Source of the DNA: Bacteroidia bacterium
GTDB taxonomy: Bacteria > Bacteroidota > Bacteroidia > Bacteroidales > Azobacteroidaceae
Length of the DNA: 47,109 nucleotides
Direction of reading: 5' to 3'
NCBI GenBank assembly: GCA_026000155.1
Contig: BNYG01000019.1
Span: 1 to 47,109 of the forward strand
In this document: positions 16,889 through 24,258 of the stretch, piece after piece
How the letters are laid out: each line of letters opens with the position of its first letter
How positions within the stretch are numbered: position 1 is the first letter of the stretch
Notes under the pieces: model-generated
Database searches by the model: none
What the model was told of the DNA's origin: nothing
Seen by the model: the letters and a program-made list of their open reading frames with translations, nothing else
Made by a program: the position numbers and the translations under genes

Positions 16889-18076
16889 ATGCAAAAAAAA
16901 TATATTGCCGTTATTCTTTGTTTTTGCCTGTTATTTGTTTCCTGCCAAAAATCAGGAAATATTAATGGCGGTAGAGACGCCATGCATCGCGTCTCTACGA
17001 TGGCAGGCAGCGACAGCATTTACTATGCTCAGGGATTTCAGATAGAAACTCATATCGATTTTAAACTTGTGCAAATTAAAAATCCCTGGCATAGTAATAA
17101 ACTCTTGCAAACCTATATCTTGGTTCCCAAAACGGAACCATTGCCGGAACCATTGCCGGAAGGAATCGTGATACGCACCCCGCTGGAAAAAACAGCCGTT
17201 TTTTCCTCGGTGGTCTGCGGGATGTTGAATGAATTGGATGTTTTATCGTCTTTAACGGGCGTGGCGGAACCGCAGTACATCAACATTCCCTACATAAAAA
17301 ATGGAATTATCAACGGAACCATTCAAGATATAGGACAAGCAAGCAACCCCGATATCGAAAAGTTGATGATGATTGAACCGGAAGTCATTTTCACCAATCC
17401 GGTCAATGAAGCAGGCGCCGGTTCGCTGGACAAATTGACGATACCGGCTTTTTCTTGTCTGGAATGGATGGAAAACCATCCCTTGGGACAAGCCGAATGG
17501 ATCCGGTTGATTGGTTTATTGTTTGACAAAGAAGCTTTTGCCGATTCCTTGTTTTTTGAAACCGTCCGTTCGTATAGTGCATTAAAAGAGCAAACGGCAA
17601 CCGTAGATTACCGTCCAACTGTTTTTGCGGAAAAAAAATACGGCGATTTCTGGTATATGCCCGGCGGGAAAAGTTATTTCGCTCATTTATTGGAAGATGC
17701 AGGCGCCGATTATATTTTCCGGGAGAATGAAAGCGCCGGTTCCATTCCCTACTCTTTTGAAACGATTTTGGATCAGGCCGGAAAAGCGGATTTTTGGCTG
17801 TTCAAATATTACAGCGCCCAAGAGATGACTTACAAGCAATTAGCAGACGAGTACGCCAATTATACCCTGTTTGACGCCTACAAAAAACGGAATATCTATG
17901 TTTGCAATACCTTGAAAACACCAAATTACTATCAGGAATTACCGCTCCATCCCGATTGGACACTCCAAGACTTAATCAAAATTTTTCATCCGGAGTTGTT
18001 GCCGGAATATCAGCCGAAGTATTATTACCGGGTGAAAGAATATTTTACGAAAAATCAGGTAAAAAAAAGCCATTAG
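16889..18076 (+). CDS. btuF: Cobalamin ABC transporter substrate-binding lipoprotein, BtuF-like
   Basis: A 395-residue lipoprotein (lipobox FVSC, Cys19) with a two-lobed class III periplasmic binding fold: TAVFSSVVCGMLNELDVLSSL at about 110-130, SNPDIEKLMMIEPEVIF in the first lobe, and PGGKSYFAHLLEDAGADYIF in the second. Within the B12 operon it should hand cobalamin to an inner-membrane BtuCD, which is not in this window. Two oddities: a 28-base palindrome at 16971-16998 encodes part of the linker just after the lipid anchor, and a tandem 12-base duplication at 17134-17157 encodes PLPEPLPE. Confidence 0.87.
   Translation: MQKKYIAVILCFCLLFVSCQKSGNINGGRDAMHRVSTMAGSDSIYYAQGFQIETHIDFKLVQIKNPWHSNKLLQTYILVPKTEPLPEPLPEGIVIRTPLEKTAVFSSVVCGMLNELDVLSSLTGVAEPQYINIPYIKNGIINGTIQDIGQASNPDIEKLMMIEPEVIFTNPVNEAGAGSLDKLTIPAFSCLEWMENHPLGQAEWIRLIGLLFDKEAFADSLFFETVRSYSALKEQTATVDYRPTVFAEKKYGDFWYMPGGKSYFAHLLEDAGADYIFRENESAGSIPYSFETILDQAGKADFWLFKYYSAQEMTYKQLADEYANYTLFDAYKKRNIYVCNTLKTPNYYQELPLHPDWTLQDLIKIFHPELLPEYQPKYYYRVKEYFTKNQVKKSH
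16971..16998. repeat. 28-bp palindromic repeat inside btuF
   Basis: GTAGAGACGC (16971-16980) and GCGTCTCTAC (16989-16998) flank CATGCATC; only one central base pair breaks perfect symmetry. It resembles the GTAGAGACG-type dispersed palindromes known from several bacteria, usually between genes. Here it is in frame and codes for the lipoprotein linker (RDAMHRVST). Confidence 0.8.
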
Positions 18077-18109
18077 TTTGCCGATAATTAAAAACTTTCC
18101 ATTACCTTT
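18076..18109 (+). promoter_or_regulatory. Promoter of the rpsU cluster
   Basis: TTTG at 18076-18079 and TACCTTTG at 18102-18109, 22 bases apart, lead into an A-rich leader of about 50 bases before rpsU. Confidence 0.65.
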
Positions 18110-18164
18110 GCAAACCGAAATTGGTATGTTTAAATAAATTAAAATTAACAGTCAAAAAAACATT

Positions 18165-18356
18165 ATGATTATTGTTCCATTAAAAGAAGGCGAAAACATT
18201 GAAAGAGCCTTAAAAAAATTCAAGAGAAAGTTTGAAAAAACCGGTGTTACAAAAGAGCTTCGAGAAAGACAAGCTTTTACTAAACCATCTATTGAAAAAA
18301 GGAAACAAAAAATCCACGCTATTTACGTACAGCAACTTCACGAGGCTGAAGAATAA
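18165..18356 (+). CDS. rpsU: 30S ribosomal protein S21
   Basis: A 63-residue basic protein with the family start MIIVPLKEGENIERALKKFKRKFEKTG and a Lys/Arg-rich helix. The length is normal for Bacteroidota S21. S21 sits on the 30S platform near the anti-Shine-Dalgarno sequence. The gene heads the conserved rpsU-xer-hpf group. Confidence 0.95.
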   Translation: MIIVPLKEGENIERALKKFKRKFEKTGVTKELRERQAFTKPSIEKRKQKIHAIYVQQLHEAEE

Positions 18357-18409
18357 TTTGGTTATATTCATTATTTTAATTAACTTCGTTGCATTAAAGC
18401 AATAAAGTT

Positions 18410-19294
18410 ATGATAATCGAATCATTCTTACAATATTTGAGGTATGAGAAGAATTATTCGTCCCACACCGTAGAAGCCTACGAGAGTGATTTGATGCAAT
18501 TCAAGCAATTTTTTTGCGGAGGAGAAATTTTCAATCCACAGGAGATCGATACCGTTATCGTTCGCCGGTGGATTATTTCGTTAATGGAAGAAGGCTATTC
18601 TCCCTTGTCCGTCAACCGGAAACTAAGTTCACTGAAATCGTTCTTTAAATATTTGTCCCGGTACAAACAAATAGAAAACAATCCGATGAAAAAAGTTTCG
18701 GGTCCCAAAACGAACAAATCGTTGCCTTATTTTGTTAAAGATAAGGATATGGATAACCTGCTTCCGGATTTCACAGAGGAGGAAAAGTCATTTGAAGGCG
18801 AGCGTGACAAAGCGATTTTGGATGCTTTTTACAGTACCGGAATGCGTTGTGCCGAATTGGTAGGATTGAAAGAGGAGGATATTGATTTTGGGGCGCAACT
18901 CATAAAAGTAACCGGTAAACGCAACAAACAACGGTTAATTCCGTTTTCAACATTATTAAAGGAAAGTTTACAAAATTACCGGACCATCCGGGACGAGAAA
19001 GTTCCGGGTCCGGGAAAAAATACATTTTTTGTACGGAAAGACGGTCGTCCGTTAACCAACAATATCGTCTATCATATTGTCCGGAAAAAATTAGCGGCCG
19101 TACCGAATTTATCGAAAAGAAGTCCTCACGTATTGAGACACACGTTTGCGACAAGTATGTTGAACAACGGAGCGGATTTGAATGCAGTCAAAGAGTTACT
19201 GGGACATGCAAGCCTATCCTCTACCGAAGTTTATACTCATACAACTTTTGAAGAATTAAAAAAAACGTATCACCAGGCTCATCCGAGAGCCTAA
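18410..19294 (+). CDS. Tyrosine recombinase XerC/XerD
   Basis: A 294-residue integrase-family protein of the chromosome-dimer-resolving type. It has an N-terminal SAM-like DNA-binding domain (about 1-85) and a catalytic domain with Arg146 (TGMRCAEL), His240 and Arg243 (PHVLRHTFAT), His266 (LLGHASL) and nucleophile Tyr275 (EVYTH). The size, the absence of phage or transposon neighbours and the rpsU-hpf context fit the housekeeping recombinase rather than a mobile-element integrase. I cannot decide between the XerC and XerD names. Confidence 0.92.
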   Translation: MIIESFLQYLRYEKNYSSHTVEAYESDLMQFKQFFCGGEIFNPQEIDTVIVRRWIISLMEEGYSPLSVNRKLSSLKSFFKYLSRYKQIENNPMKKVSGPKTNKSLPYFVKDKDMDNLLPDFTEEEKSFEGERDKAILDAFYSTGMRCAELVGLKEEDIDFGAQLIKVTGKRNKQRLIPFSTLLKESLQNYRTIRDEKVPGPGKNTFFVRKDGRPLTNNIVYHIVRKKLAAVPNLSKRSPHVLRHTFATSMLNNGADLNAVKELLGHASLSSTEVYTHTTFEELKKTYHQAHPRA

Positions 19295-19313
19295 AAACAA
19301 AAGGAGGTTTTTT

Positions 19314-19616
19314 ATGGAAATTACTATTCATTCAATTCATTTTGAAACGAGTACACAATTGGAAGCTTTTATTCAGAAAAAAGTAGGCCGCTTGGCAAAA
19401 TTCCACGACGGGGTTACTTTAGCTGATGTAACATTGAAAGTGGTTAAACCGGAGACGAATGCCAACAAAGATGCTTCCGTCAAATTATTTTCTCCCGGTC
19501 ATGAATTTTTCGCACAGGAAATCAAAGACACGTTTGAAGAAGCTATTGACAACTGTGTGGAGAAATTAGAACGCCAGGTATTAAAATATAAGGAAAAACA
19601 AAGTCCCAAAAAATAA
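19314..19616 (+). CDS. hpf: Ribosome hibernation-promoting factor (HPF/RaiA type)
   Basis: A 100-residue short-form HPF/YfiA protein that binds the 30S decoding region in slow growth. It has the beta-alpha-beta-beta-beta-alpha layout (MEITIHSIHF, TQLEAFIQKKVGRLAKF, EEAIDNCVEKLERQVLKYKEK). It follows the recombinase gene by 19 bases, with GGAGG 8 bases before the ATG, a clear ribosome-binding site that is uncommon for this phylum. Confidence 0.92.
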   Translation: MEITIHSIHFETSTQLEAFIQKKVGRLAKFHDGVTLADVTLKVVKPETNANKDASVKLFSPGHEFFAQEIKDTFEEAIDNCVEKLERQVLKYKEKQSPKK

Positions 19617-19630
19617 TTAATCAATAAATT

Positions 19631-19660
19631 TTGATAGTAAAGAAAATAATTGTATCTTTG
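19631..19660 (+). promoter_or_regulatory. Promoter of the candidate small RNA
   Basis: TTG (19631-19633), 19 bases, TATCTTTG (19653-19660): one of the best promoter matches in the window, yet no open reading frame follows on this strand. The predicted start is near 19667. Confidence 0.75.
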
Positions 19661-19666
19661 TAATAG

Positions 19667-19763
19667 ATACTGAAAGGTATTTAGCTGTACTACGGTACGG
19701 TGCTGCGGGTGAAGTTCGCTTCATACTGCCTTGAAAAACCGGGAGATTATTCTTCCGGTTTTT
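19667..19763 (+). ncRNA. Candidate structured small RNA of unknown class
   Basis: A transcript of about 97 bases framed by a strong promoter and a terminator. Within it GTAC (19687-19690), loop TACG, GTAC (19695-19698) forms a hairpin extended by AGC and GCT. TGAAG (19710-19714), loop TTCG, CTTCA (19719-19723) forms another. AAG plus GTAT (19674-19680) can pair with ATAC (19723-19726) and CTT (19730-19732), closing a three-way junction. Two UNCG-type stable tetraloops in so short a stretch are unlikely by chance. It matches none of the SRP, tmRNA, 6S, RNase P or tRNA signatures I looked for. Function unknown; it might regulate genes in trans. Confidence 0.6.
19734..19763. terminator. Intrinsic terminator between the small RNA and the convergent gene
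   Basis: AAAAACCGG (19734-19742) pairs with CCGGTTTTT (19755-19763) around a 12-base loop. The A and T tracts make it usable from both strands; the minus-strand gene ends three bases away. Confidence 0.82.
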
Positions 19764-19765
19764 AA

Positions 19766-20287
19766 TTACCATATCTTTCTTGTTTTTCCTTTTTCATAAA
19801 CCCATACTTCTTCAATTACGTTCTTAAAGCTTTTATCGTGTAACCTATTACCTATATTATTGAGTATGTATCTGTCACTACATCCTTTTGTATTATTGAT
19901 TATTATCCGGGAGGATTGTTTTGTTCCCTTTGAAATCATGTGCGCTATTTTTCCTTTATTAAATGGAGGTATAAAACTCTCATATTCATAAAATTTTCCA
20001 TCAATAATTAAATCAGGACATTTACGTGCATATATAGTTTCTGTCAATGTTCCAAATATCTGTTCGTATTTTTCGTCTTTATAATGTATCTCTGTTGTTA
20101 TTTGTACCTTTTTGCCTTTTATCGCAAAACTTCTTGAGATAGACAAAAGATCTTTATGGTCTGATTTTTTGATATATCCATTTATAATTTCAATACATCC
20201 CCCATTATTGAATTCTTTATACAAATTAAATCCATCTGTTAGTGTAGAATCCGGCTTGGGAGCTTTTCCTGCATCACTTATTTTCAT
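19766..20287 (-). CDS. Hypothetical protein resembling toxin-type nuclease domains
   Basis: A 173-residue protein without signal peptide or membrane segment. The C-terminal half has CPDLIIDGKFYEYESF (about 90-105) and then ISKGTKQSSRIIINN (about 118-132). A PD-x-xIDG-K-x-(E/D) strand followed by a Lys/Gln-rich helix and an RIIIN strand is the pattern of tRNase-like C-terminal domains in CdiA and other polymorphic toxins and some phage-associated proteins. The N-terminal half is not recognised. No immunity-like gene lies beside it. I infer a nuclease-like fold; activity and role are open. Confidence 0.5.
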   Translation of the reverse strand: MKISDAGKAPKPDSTLTDGFNLYKEFNNGGCIEIINGYIKKSDHKDLLSISRSFAIKGKKVQITTEIHYKDEKYEQIFGTLTETIYARKCPDLIIDGKFYEYESFIPPFNKGKIAHMISKGTKQSSRIIINNTKGCSDRYILNNIGNRLHDKSFKNVIEEVWVYEKGKTRKIW

Positions 20288-20398
20288 AGTATCAATTTAC
20301 TGATTTTTCAATTATTTACATTCTTTATTTGATTACATCGATTTGATTATAAAAAAGAATATAAAACAAGTGAATTTCTTCATTTTTATTAATTCAAT

Positions 20399-21463
20399 TT
20401 ACTGTTTATTAATATAATCTACTATCCACTGCCCTACTTCAGAAGTTTTATACGCTTTACCGGATTCCGCAATATCTTCCGTAACCACTTTGGCAGCCAT
20501 GGAAGCATCTACTGCTTCGCGAATCAGTTTTCCTTCCGCTTTCAAATCGAAAGCATATTCGAACATCAGCGCTGCCGAGAGAATCGTTGCCAACGGATTG
20601 GCAATATCTTTGCCTGCCGCTTGCGGATAAGAACCGTGAATCGGCTCAAAGACAGAGGTATGAATGCCGATAGATGCCGACGGCAACATGCCCAGGGAAC
20701 CGGTAATGACCGACGCTTCATCAGTCAGAATATCGCCGAACATATTTTCCGTCACCATGACGTCAAAACGTTTCGGCCATTGGATAATCTGCATGGCTGC
20801 ATTGTCCACAAACATATATTCGGTTGCCACTTCGGGATATTCCTTTTCTAATTGTTGGGAAACTTGCCTCCACAAGCGCGACGTACACAATACATTCGCT
20901 TTATCGACAATGGTCAGTTTCTTCTTGCGCTTCATCGCATAATCGTAAGCCAAGCGGACAATCCGTTCGATTTCTTCTACTGTATAAACACAAGTATCAT
21001 AAGCAGTTGTACCGTCTTCACTCCTACCCTGCGGACGTCCGAAATAAATACCTCCGGTCAATTCGCGGATACACATAAAATCGGCGCCTTCCACCAAATC
21101 GGAACGCAAGGGCGATTTATGCAACAAGGACGGAAAAGTCGTTACCGGACGGATATTGGCATACAATCCCAATTTTTTACGCATAGCCAGCAAGCCTTGC
21201 TCGGGACGAACTTTAGCCGAAGGGTCATTATCGTATTTCGGCGAACCGATTGCTCCAAACAAAACCGCATCCGACTCCATGCAAAGGGCATGTGTTTCAG
21301 CGGGATAAGGGTCACCCACCGCATCAATGGCACAGGCTCCGACCAATGCTTCCTGATAAGTCAATACATGGCCAAATTTTTTACACACGGCTTTGGTTAC
21401 TTCCAATGCTTGGGCTACAATTTCCGGACCGATACCGTCGCCGGGTAAAACTGCTATCTTCAT
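20399..21463 (-). CDS. leuB: 3-isopropylmalate dehydrogenase
   Basis: A 354-residue NAD-dependent decarboxylating dehydrogenase that makes 2-ketoisocaproate; in the citramalate route the same enzyme yields 2-ketobutyrate. Diagnostic stretches are [10 protein letters not shown] at the start, [10 protein letters not shown], the metal-binding [15 protein letters not shown], and [18 protein letters not shown] for NAD binding. It is the last gene of the operon; its ATG shares one base with the stop of mgsA (TAATG). Confidence 0.95.
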   Translation of the reverse strand: MKIAVLPGDGIGPEIVAQALEVTKAVCKKFGHVLTYQEALVGACAIDAVGDPYPAETHALCMESDAVLFGAIGSPKYDNDPSAKVRPEQGLLAMRKKLGLYANIRPVTTFPSLLHKSPLRSDLVEGADFMCIRELTGGIYFGRPQGRSEDGTTAYDTCVYTVEEIERIVRLAYDYAMKRKKKLTIVDKANVLCTSRLWRQVSQQLEKEYPEVATEYMFVDNAAMQIIQWPKRFDVMVTENMFGDILTDEASVITGSLGMLPSASIGIHTSVFEPIHGSYPQAAGKDIANPLATILSAALMFEYAFDLKAEGKLIREAVDASMAAKVVTEDIAESGKAYKTSEVGQWIVDYINKQ

Positions 21464-21906
21464 TATCTTTTGTATTTAATATATTGGGGTATTTTGGGTA
21501 TATATTCGTCATTATCCCATAAACTGCTGGTAATCATCAAATCAGCGCTGTAACGGTTGCAGGCGATGGGCACATTGTGCACCCGGCATTGGCGAAGCAA
21601 CATCTGAATATCCGCTTCGTGCGGTTGCGGATTCAAATCGTCAATCAGGAAAATGGCAAGGTTCACCTCGTGCCGCACCACCATGGCGGCAATTTCGGCA
21701 TCACCACCCAAAGGACCCGAATGCATGCAAATGATTTCAGCATCCACTCCTTTGGCTTTCAATGCTTTTTTTATTAAACTTCCGGTAGTTCCTGTACAAA
21801 CCAATCTATGTTTGGATAATGTATCGGCATTAAATACCGCCCATTCTACCATATCCGCTTTTCGTTGATCGTGCGCCACTAAGGCAATTGTCAATTTTTT
21901 GTTCAT
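21463..21906 (-). CDS. mgsA: Methylglyoxal synthase
   Basis: A 147-residue enzyme that converts dihydroxyacetone phosphate to methylglyoxal and phosphate, a bypass that relieves phosphate limitation or sugar overload. Residues matching the E. coli active site are His12-Asp13 (VAHDQRK), Asp69 (SGPLGGDAE) and His96 (NPQPHEAD). It sits inside the leucine/isoleucine operon, 42 bases after cimA and overlapping leuB by one base, so it is presumably co-transcribed with amino-acid synthesis genes. No metabolic reason for this is obvious. Confidence 0.95.
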   Translation of the reverse strand: MNKKLTIALVAHDQRKADMVEWAVFNADTLSKHRLVCTGTTGSLIKKALKAKGVDAEIICMHSGPLGGDAEIAAMVVRHEVNLAIFLIDDLNPQPHEADIQMLLRQCRVHNVPIACNRYSADLMITSSLWDNDEYIPKIPQYIKYKR

Positions 21907-21948
21907 ATTCTTTGATATTTAATACAAAAGTACGAAAAAAAAATGACT

Positions 21949-23460
21949 TTACATATTCTCAATCATATTCAACATCTTGACGGTCGCTTTAATGGCTGCT
22001 TCCGTTTGGTCAACATCCAAGCCACGCGTTTTGAAATCTTTGCCGTTAAAATTCCAGGAAATGGTCGTTTGAACCAAAGCATCCGTACGCCCGCCCGTAG
22101 GAATAGCAACGTTATAATCCGTCAACGTGGGTTTGGGTTTAGCCAATTGCGTATATATTTTCCATATAACTTTGGAAAAAGCGTGGTATTGACCGTCGCC
22201 CGGAGCGGTTTGTTCATATTCTTTTCCGTCTATTTCAATCCGTACCGTGGCTGTCGGACGTAATCCCTGGGTCAATGACAAGGAATAATTGATAATCCGT
22301 ATTTTATCGGTGTTTGCCGAATGAAGCACATCCGAAATAATATAGGGCAAATCGTCTTGAGTCACAATCTCTTTCTTATCGCCCAATTCAATGATTCGCT
22401 CGGTCAATTTTTTCATGGAGGCTTCGTCCAATTCGATGCCCATCGCTTCCAGGTTTTTCTTGATATTGGATTTTCCGGAAGTTTTACCCAAAGCATATTC
22501 CCGCGCACGTCCAAACCGTTCGGGAAGTAAATCATTGTAATACAGATTATTCTTGTTGTCCCCATCGGCATGAATTCCGGCGCATTGGGTGAATACGCTG
22601 TCGCCGACCACCGGTTTGTTGTTCGGAATACGAATGCCCGAATACGATTCCACCATACGGCTTACCCGGTTCAGATTGTCTTCCGTAATATTCGTTTTCA
22701 ATTTCAATTGGTCGTGAAGCATGGCAATCACGCTGGACAAGGGAGCGTTTCCCGCCCTTTCGCCTAATCCGTTGATAGTGGTATGGATACCCGGAATGCC
22801 CGCGTTCACCGCAGCAAAAACATTTCCTACCGCCAAATCATAATCATTATGCGCATGGAAATCGAAACGGATACCCGGATATTTTTCGCACATTTCCTGA
22901 CAGAATTTTCCGGTATTAACCGGATTCAATATTCCCAAAGTATCCGGAAGCATGAAGTGTTGAATGTTTGTATCTTTCAGATTATCCATAAGATAAAAAA
23001 CATATTCCGGGGAATGCAACATGCCGTTTGACCAGTCTTCCAAATAGATATTGATGGAAATATTCATCTCTCCGGCTTGCTTCAAAACGGCTTGAATATC
23101 CGCCAGGTGTTGTTCCGGTGTTTTCCGAAGTTGTTCCGTACAATGTTTCAGGGAACCTTTGCACAGTAAATTCATGACTTTGCAGCCGGCGTTTTTCACC
23201 CAATTCAACGAAACATCACCGTCCACAAATCCCAGCACTTCAATCCGGTCGATATAATTATGCACCGTCGCCCAGCGGGTAATCCGTTTGACCGTTTCAA
23301 ACTCTCCTTCGGAAACTTTGGCGGAAGCTATTTCCAAACGATCGACATTCAAATCCACTAATAAAAGGCGAGCGATATGCAACTTTTCGGAAGCCGCAAA
23401 AGAAACGCCCGACGTCTGTTCGCCATCGCGTAAAGTCGTATCTAAGATTTCTATTTTCAT
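21949..23460 (-). CDS. cimA: (R)-citramalate synthase
   Basis: A 503-residue member of the isopropylmalate synthase family. It follows the Leptospira CimA pattern closely along its length: [62 protein letters not shown] and FHAHNDYDLAVGN. It differs from the neighbouring LeuA (DGEQVPGC). The Leu, Leu and Tyr positions reported to shape the pyruvate pocket of the Leptospira enzyme appear conserved. The reaction is pyruvate plus acetyl-CoA to citramalate, which LeuCD and LeuB carry on to 2-ketobutyrate for isoleucine. A C-terminal LeuA-type regulatory domain (about 370-503) suggests isoleucine feedback. A second LeuA is the alternative. Confidence 0.85.
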   Translation of the reverse strand: MKIEILDTTLRDGEQTSGVSFAASEKLHIARLLLVDLNVDRLEIASAKVSEGEFETVKRITRWATVHNYIDRIEVLGFVDGDVSLNWVKNAGCKVMNLLCKGSLKHCTEQLRKTPEQHLADIQAVLKQAGEMNISINIYLEDWSNGMLHSPEYVFYLMDNLKDTNIQHFMLPDTLGILNPVNTGKFCQEMCEKYPGIRFDFHAHNDYDLAVGNVFAAVNAGIPGIHTTINGLGERAGNAPLSSVIAMLHDQLKLKTNITEDNLNRVSRMVESYSGIRIPNNKPVVGDSVFTQCAGIHADGDNKNNLYYNDLLPERFGRAREYALGKTSGKSNIKKNLEAMGIELDEASMKKLTERIIELGDKKEIVTQDDLPYIISDVLHSANTDKIRIINYSLSLTQGLRPTATVRIEIDGKEYEQTAPGDGQYHAFSKVIWKIYTQLAKPKPTLTDYNVAIPTGGRTDALVQTTISWNFNGKDFKTRGLDVDQTEAAIKATVKMLNMIENM

Positions 23461-23501
23461 CTTTTAATGTTCTTTCCTTTTTTTCTTTTCTTTCCCTTTT
23501 T

Positions 23502-23532
23502 CTGTCATGGCGGGCTTGACCCGCCATGACAG
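23502..23532. repeat. 31-bp palindrome between leuD and cimA
   Basis: CTGTCATGGCGGG and CCCGCCATGACAG (13-base perfect arms) flank CTTGA. The sequence is of the widespread dispersed type TGTCATxGCGGGCTTGACCCGC. Related copies lie at 24152-24177 and 24219-24244. Confidence 0.85.
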
Positions 23533-23537
23533 AGGCC

Positions 23538-24125
23538 TCACAAAAAAAGTGATTCATATTCTTCAATTGTATCTTTTTTGCTCAACAAATAATCAATATC
23601 ATCAAAACCATTTAAAAAACATTCTTTTTTATACGAATTGATGGCAAAATGTTCCGATTTTCCGGTAGCATTATTGGTAATCTGTTGATTTTCCAAATCA
23701 ATGGTCAATGTCATTTGCGGATCGGCGTTCACGCCGGCAAAAATACCGGACAGAAATTCATCCGTCACTACCACCGGCAATACAAAATTATTCATGGCAT
23801 TGTTTTTGAAAATATCGGCAAAAAAGCTGGAAACCACCACTTTGAAACCATAGCCTGCAATAGCCCAGGCAGCATGTTCACGGCTGGAACCACTTCCGAA
23901 ATTTTTTCCGGCTACCAAAATTTCCCCTTTATAAACAGGGTTGTTCAAAACAAAAGACTGTACCGGTTGATCGTTTTTGTCGTATCGCCAATCGCGAAAA
24001 AGGTTATCGCCGAAACCCTCTTTGGAGGTCGCTTTCAAAAAGCGCGCAGGAATAATCTGGTCTGTATCGACATTCTCTATCGGTAGAGGGACGATTGTGC
24101 TTGTTAATGTTACGAATTTTTCCAT
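23538..24125 (-). CDS. leuD: 3-isopropylmalate dehydratase small subunit
   Basis: A 195-residue swivel subunit that pairs with LeuC to isomerise 2- to 3-isopropylmalate (and citramalate to methylmalate). Hallmarks are [15 protein letters not shown] near the N-terminus and the substrate loop [14 protein letters not shown]. The ATG at 24125 is chosen; an upstream ATG at 24230 would translate through the palindromic repeat in the leuC-leuD gap and is not credible. Confidence 0.95.
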   Translation of the reverse strand: MEKFVTLTSTIVPLPIENVDTDQIIPARFLKATSKEGFGDNLFRDWRYDKNDQPVQSFVLNNPVYKGEILVAGKNFGSGSSREHAAWAIAGYGFKVVVSSFFADIFKNNAMNNFVLPVVVTDEFLSGIFAGVNADPQMTLTIDLENQQITNNATGKSEHFAINSYKKECFLNGFDDIDYLLSKKDTIEEYESLFL

Positions 24126-24151
24126 TATATTTATATTCTTCAATTCAACTC

Positions 24152-24244
24152 CTGTCATGGCGGGCTTGACCCGCCATCCCCTGCTAATCGTTAAACACTT
24201 ATGAACGGTGTTCGTGGGATTGCGGGTCAAGCCCGCAATGACAG
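24152..24244. repeat. Composite inverted repeat between leuC and leuD
   Basis: Two copies of the CTGTCATxGCGGGCTTGACC palindrome lie in opposite orientation (24152-24177 and 24219-24244), about 40 bases apart. Each can form its own hairpin, and together they can form one long stem. The arrangement looks like a non-coding miniature element occupying most of the 133-base gap. Confidence 0.75.
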
Positions 24245-24258
24245 GGTCTTCAATTTCT

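Noticed and set aside
18410..19294. Integrase of a mobile element
   Set aside because: The protein has housekeeping Xer length and sits in the conserved rpsU-xer-hpf order, without attachment sites or other mobile genes.
19681..19735. tRNA or SRP RNA gene in the candidate small RNA
   Set aside because: There is no T-loop GTTCRA motif with proper arms and no CCA-like end, and the conserved SRP apical-loop bases are missing.
20852..21448. 198-codon open frame on the plus strand
   Set aside because: It is antisense to leuB, with Arg/His-rich, non-natural composition.
24126..24230. Longer LeuD N-terminus
   Set aside because: It would be translated from the palindromic repeat in the gap; LeuD normally begins right before the [11 protein letters not shown] stretch.
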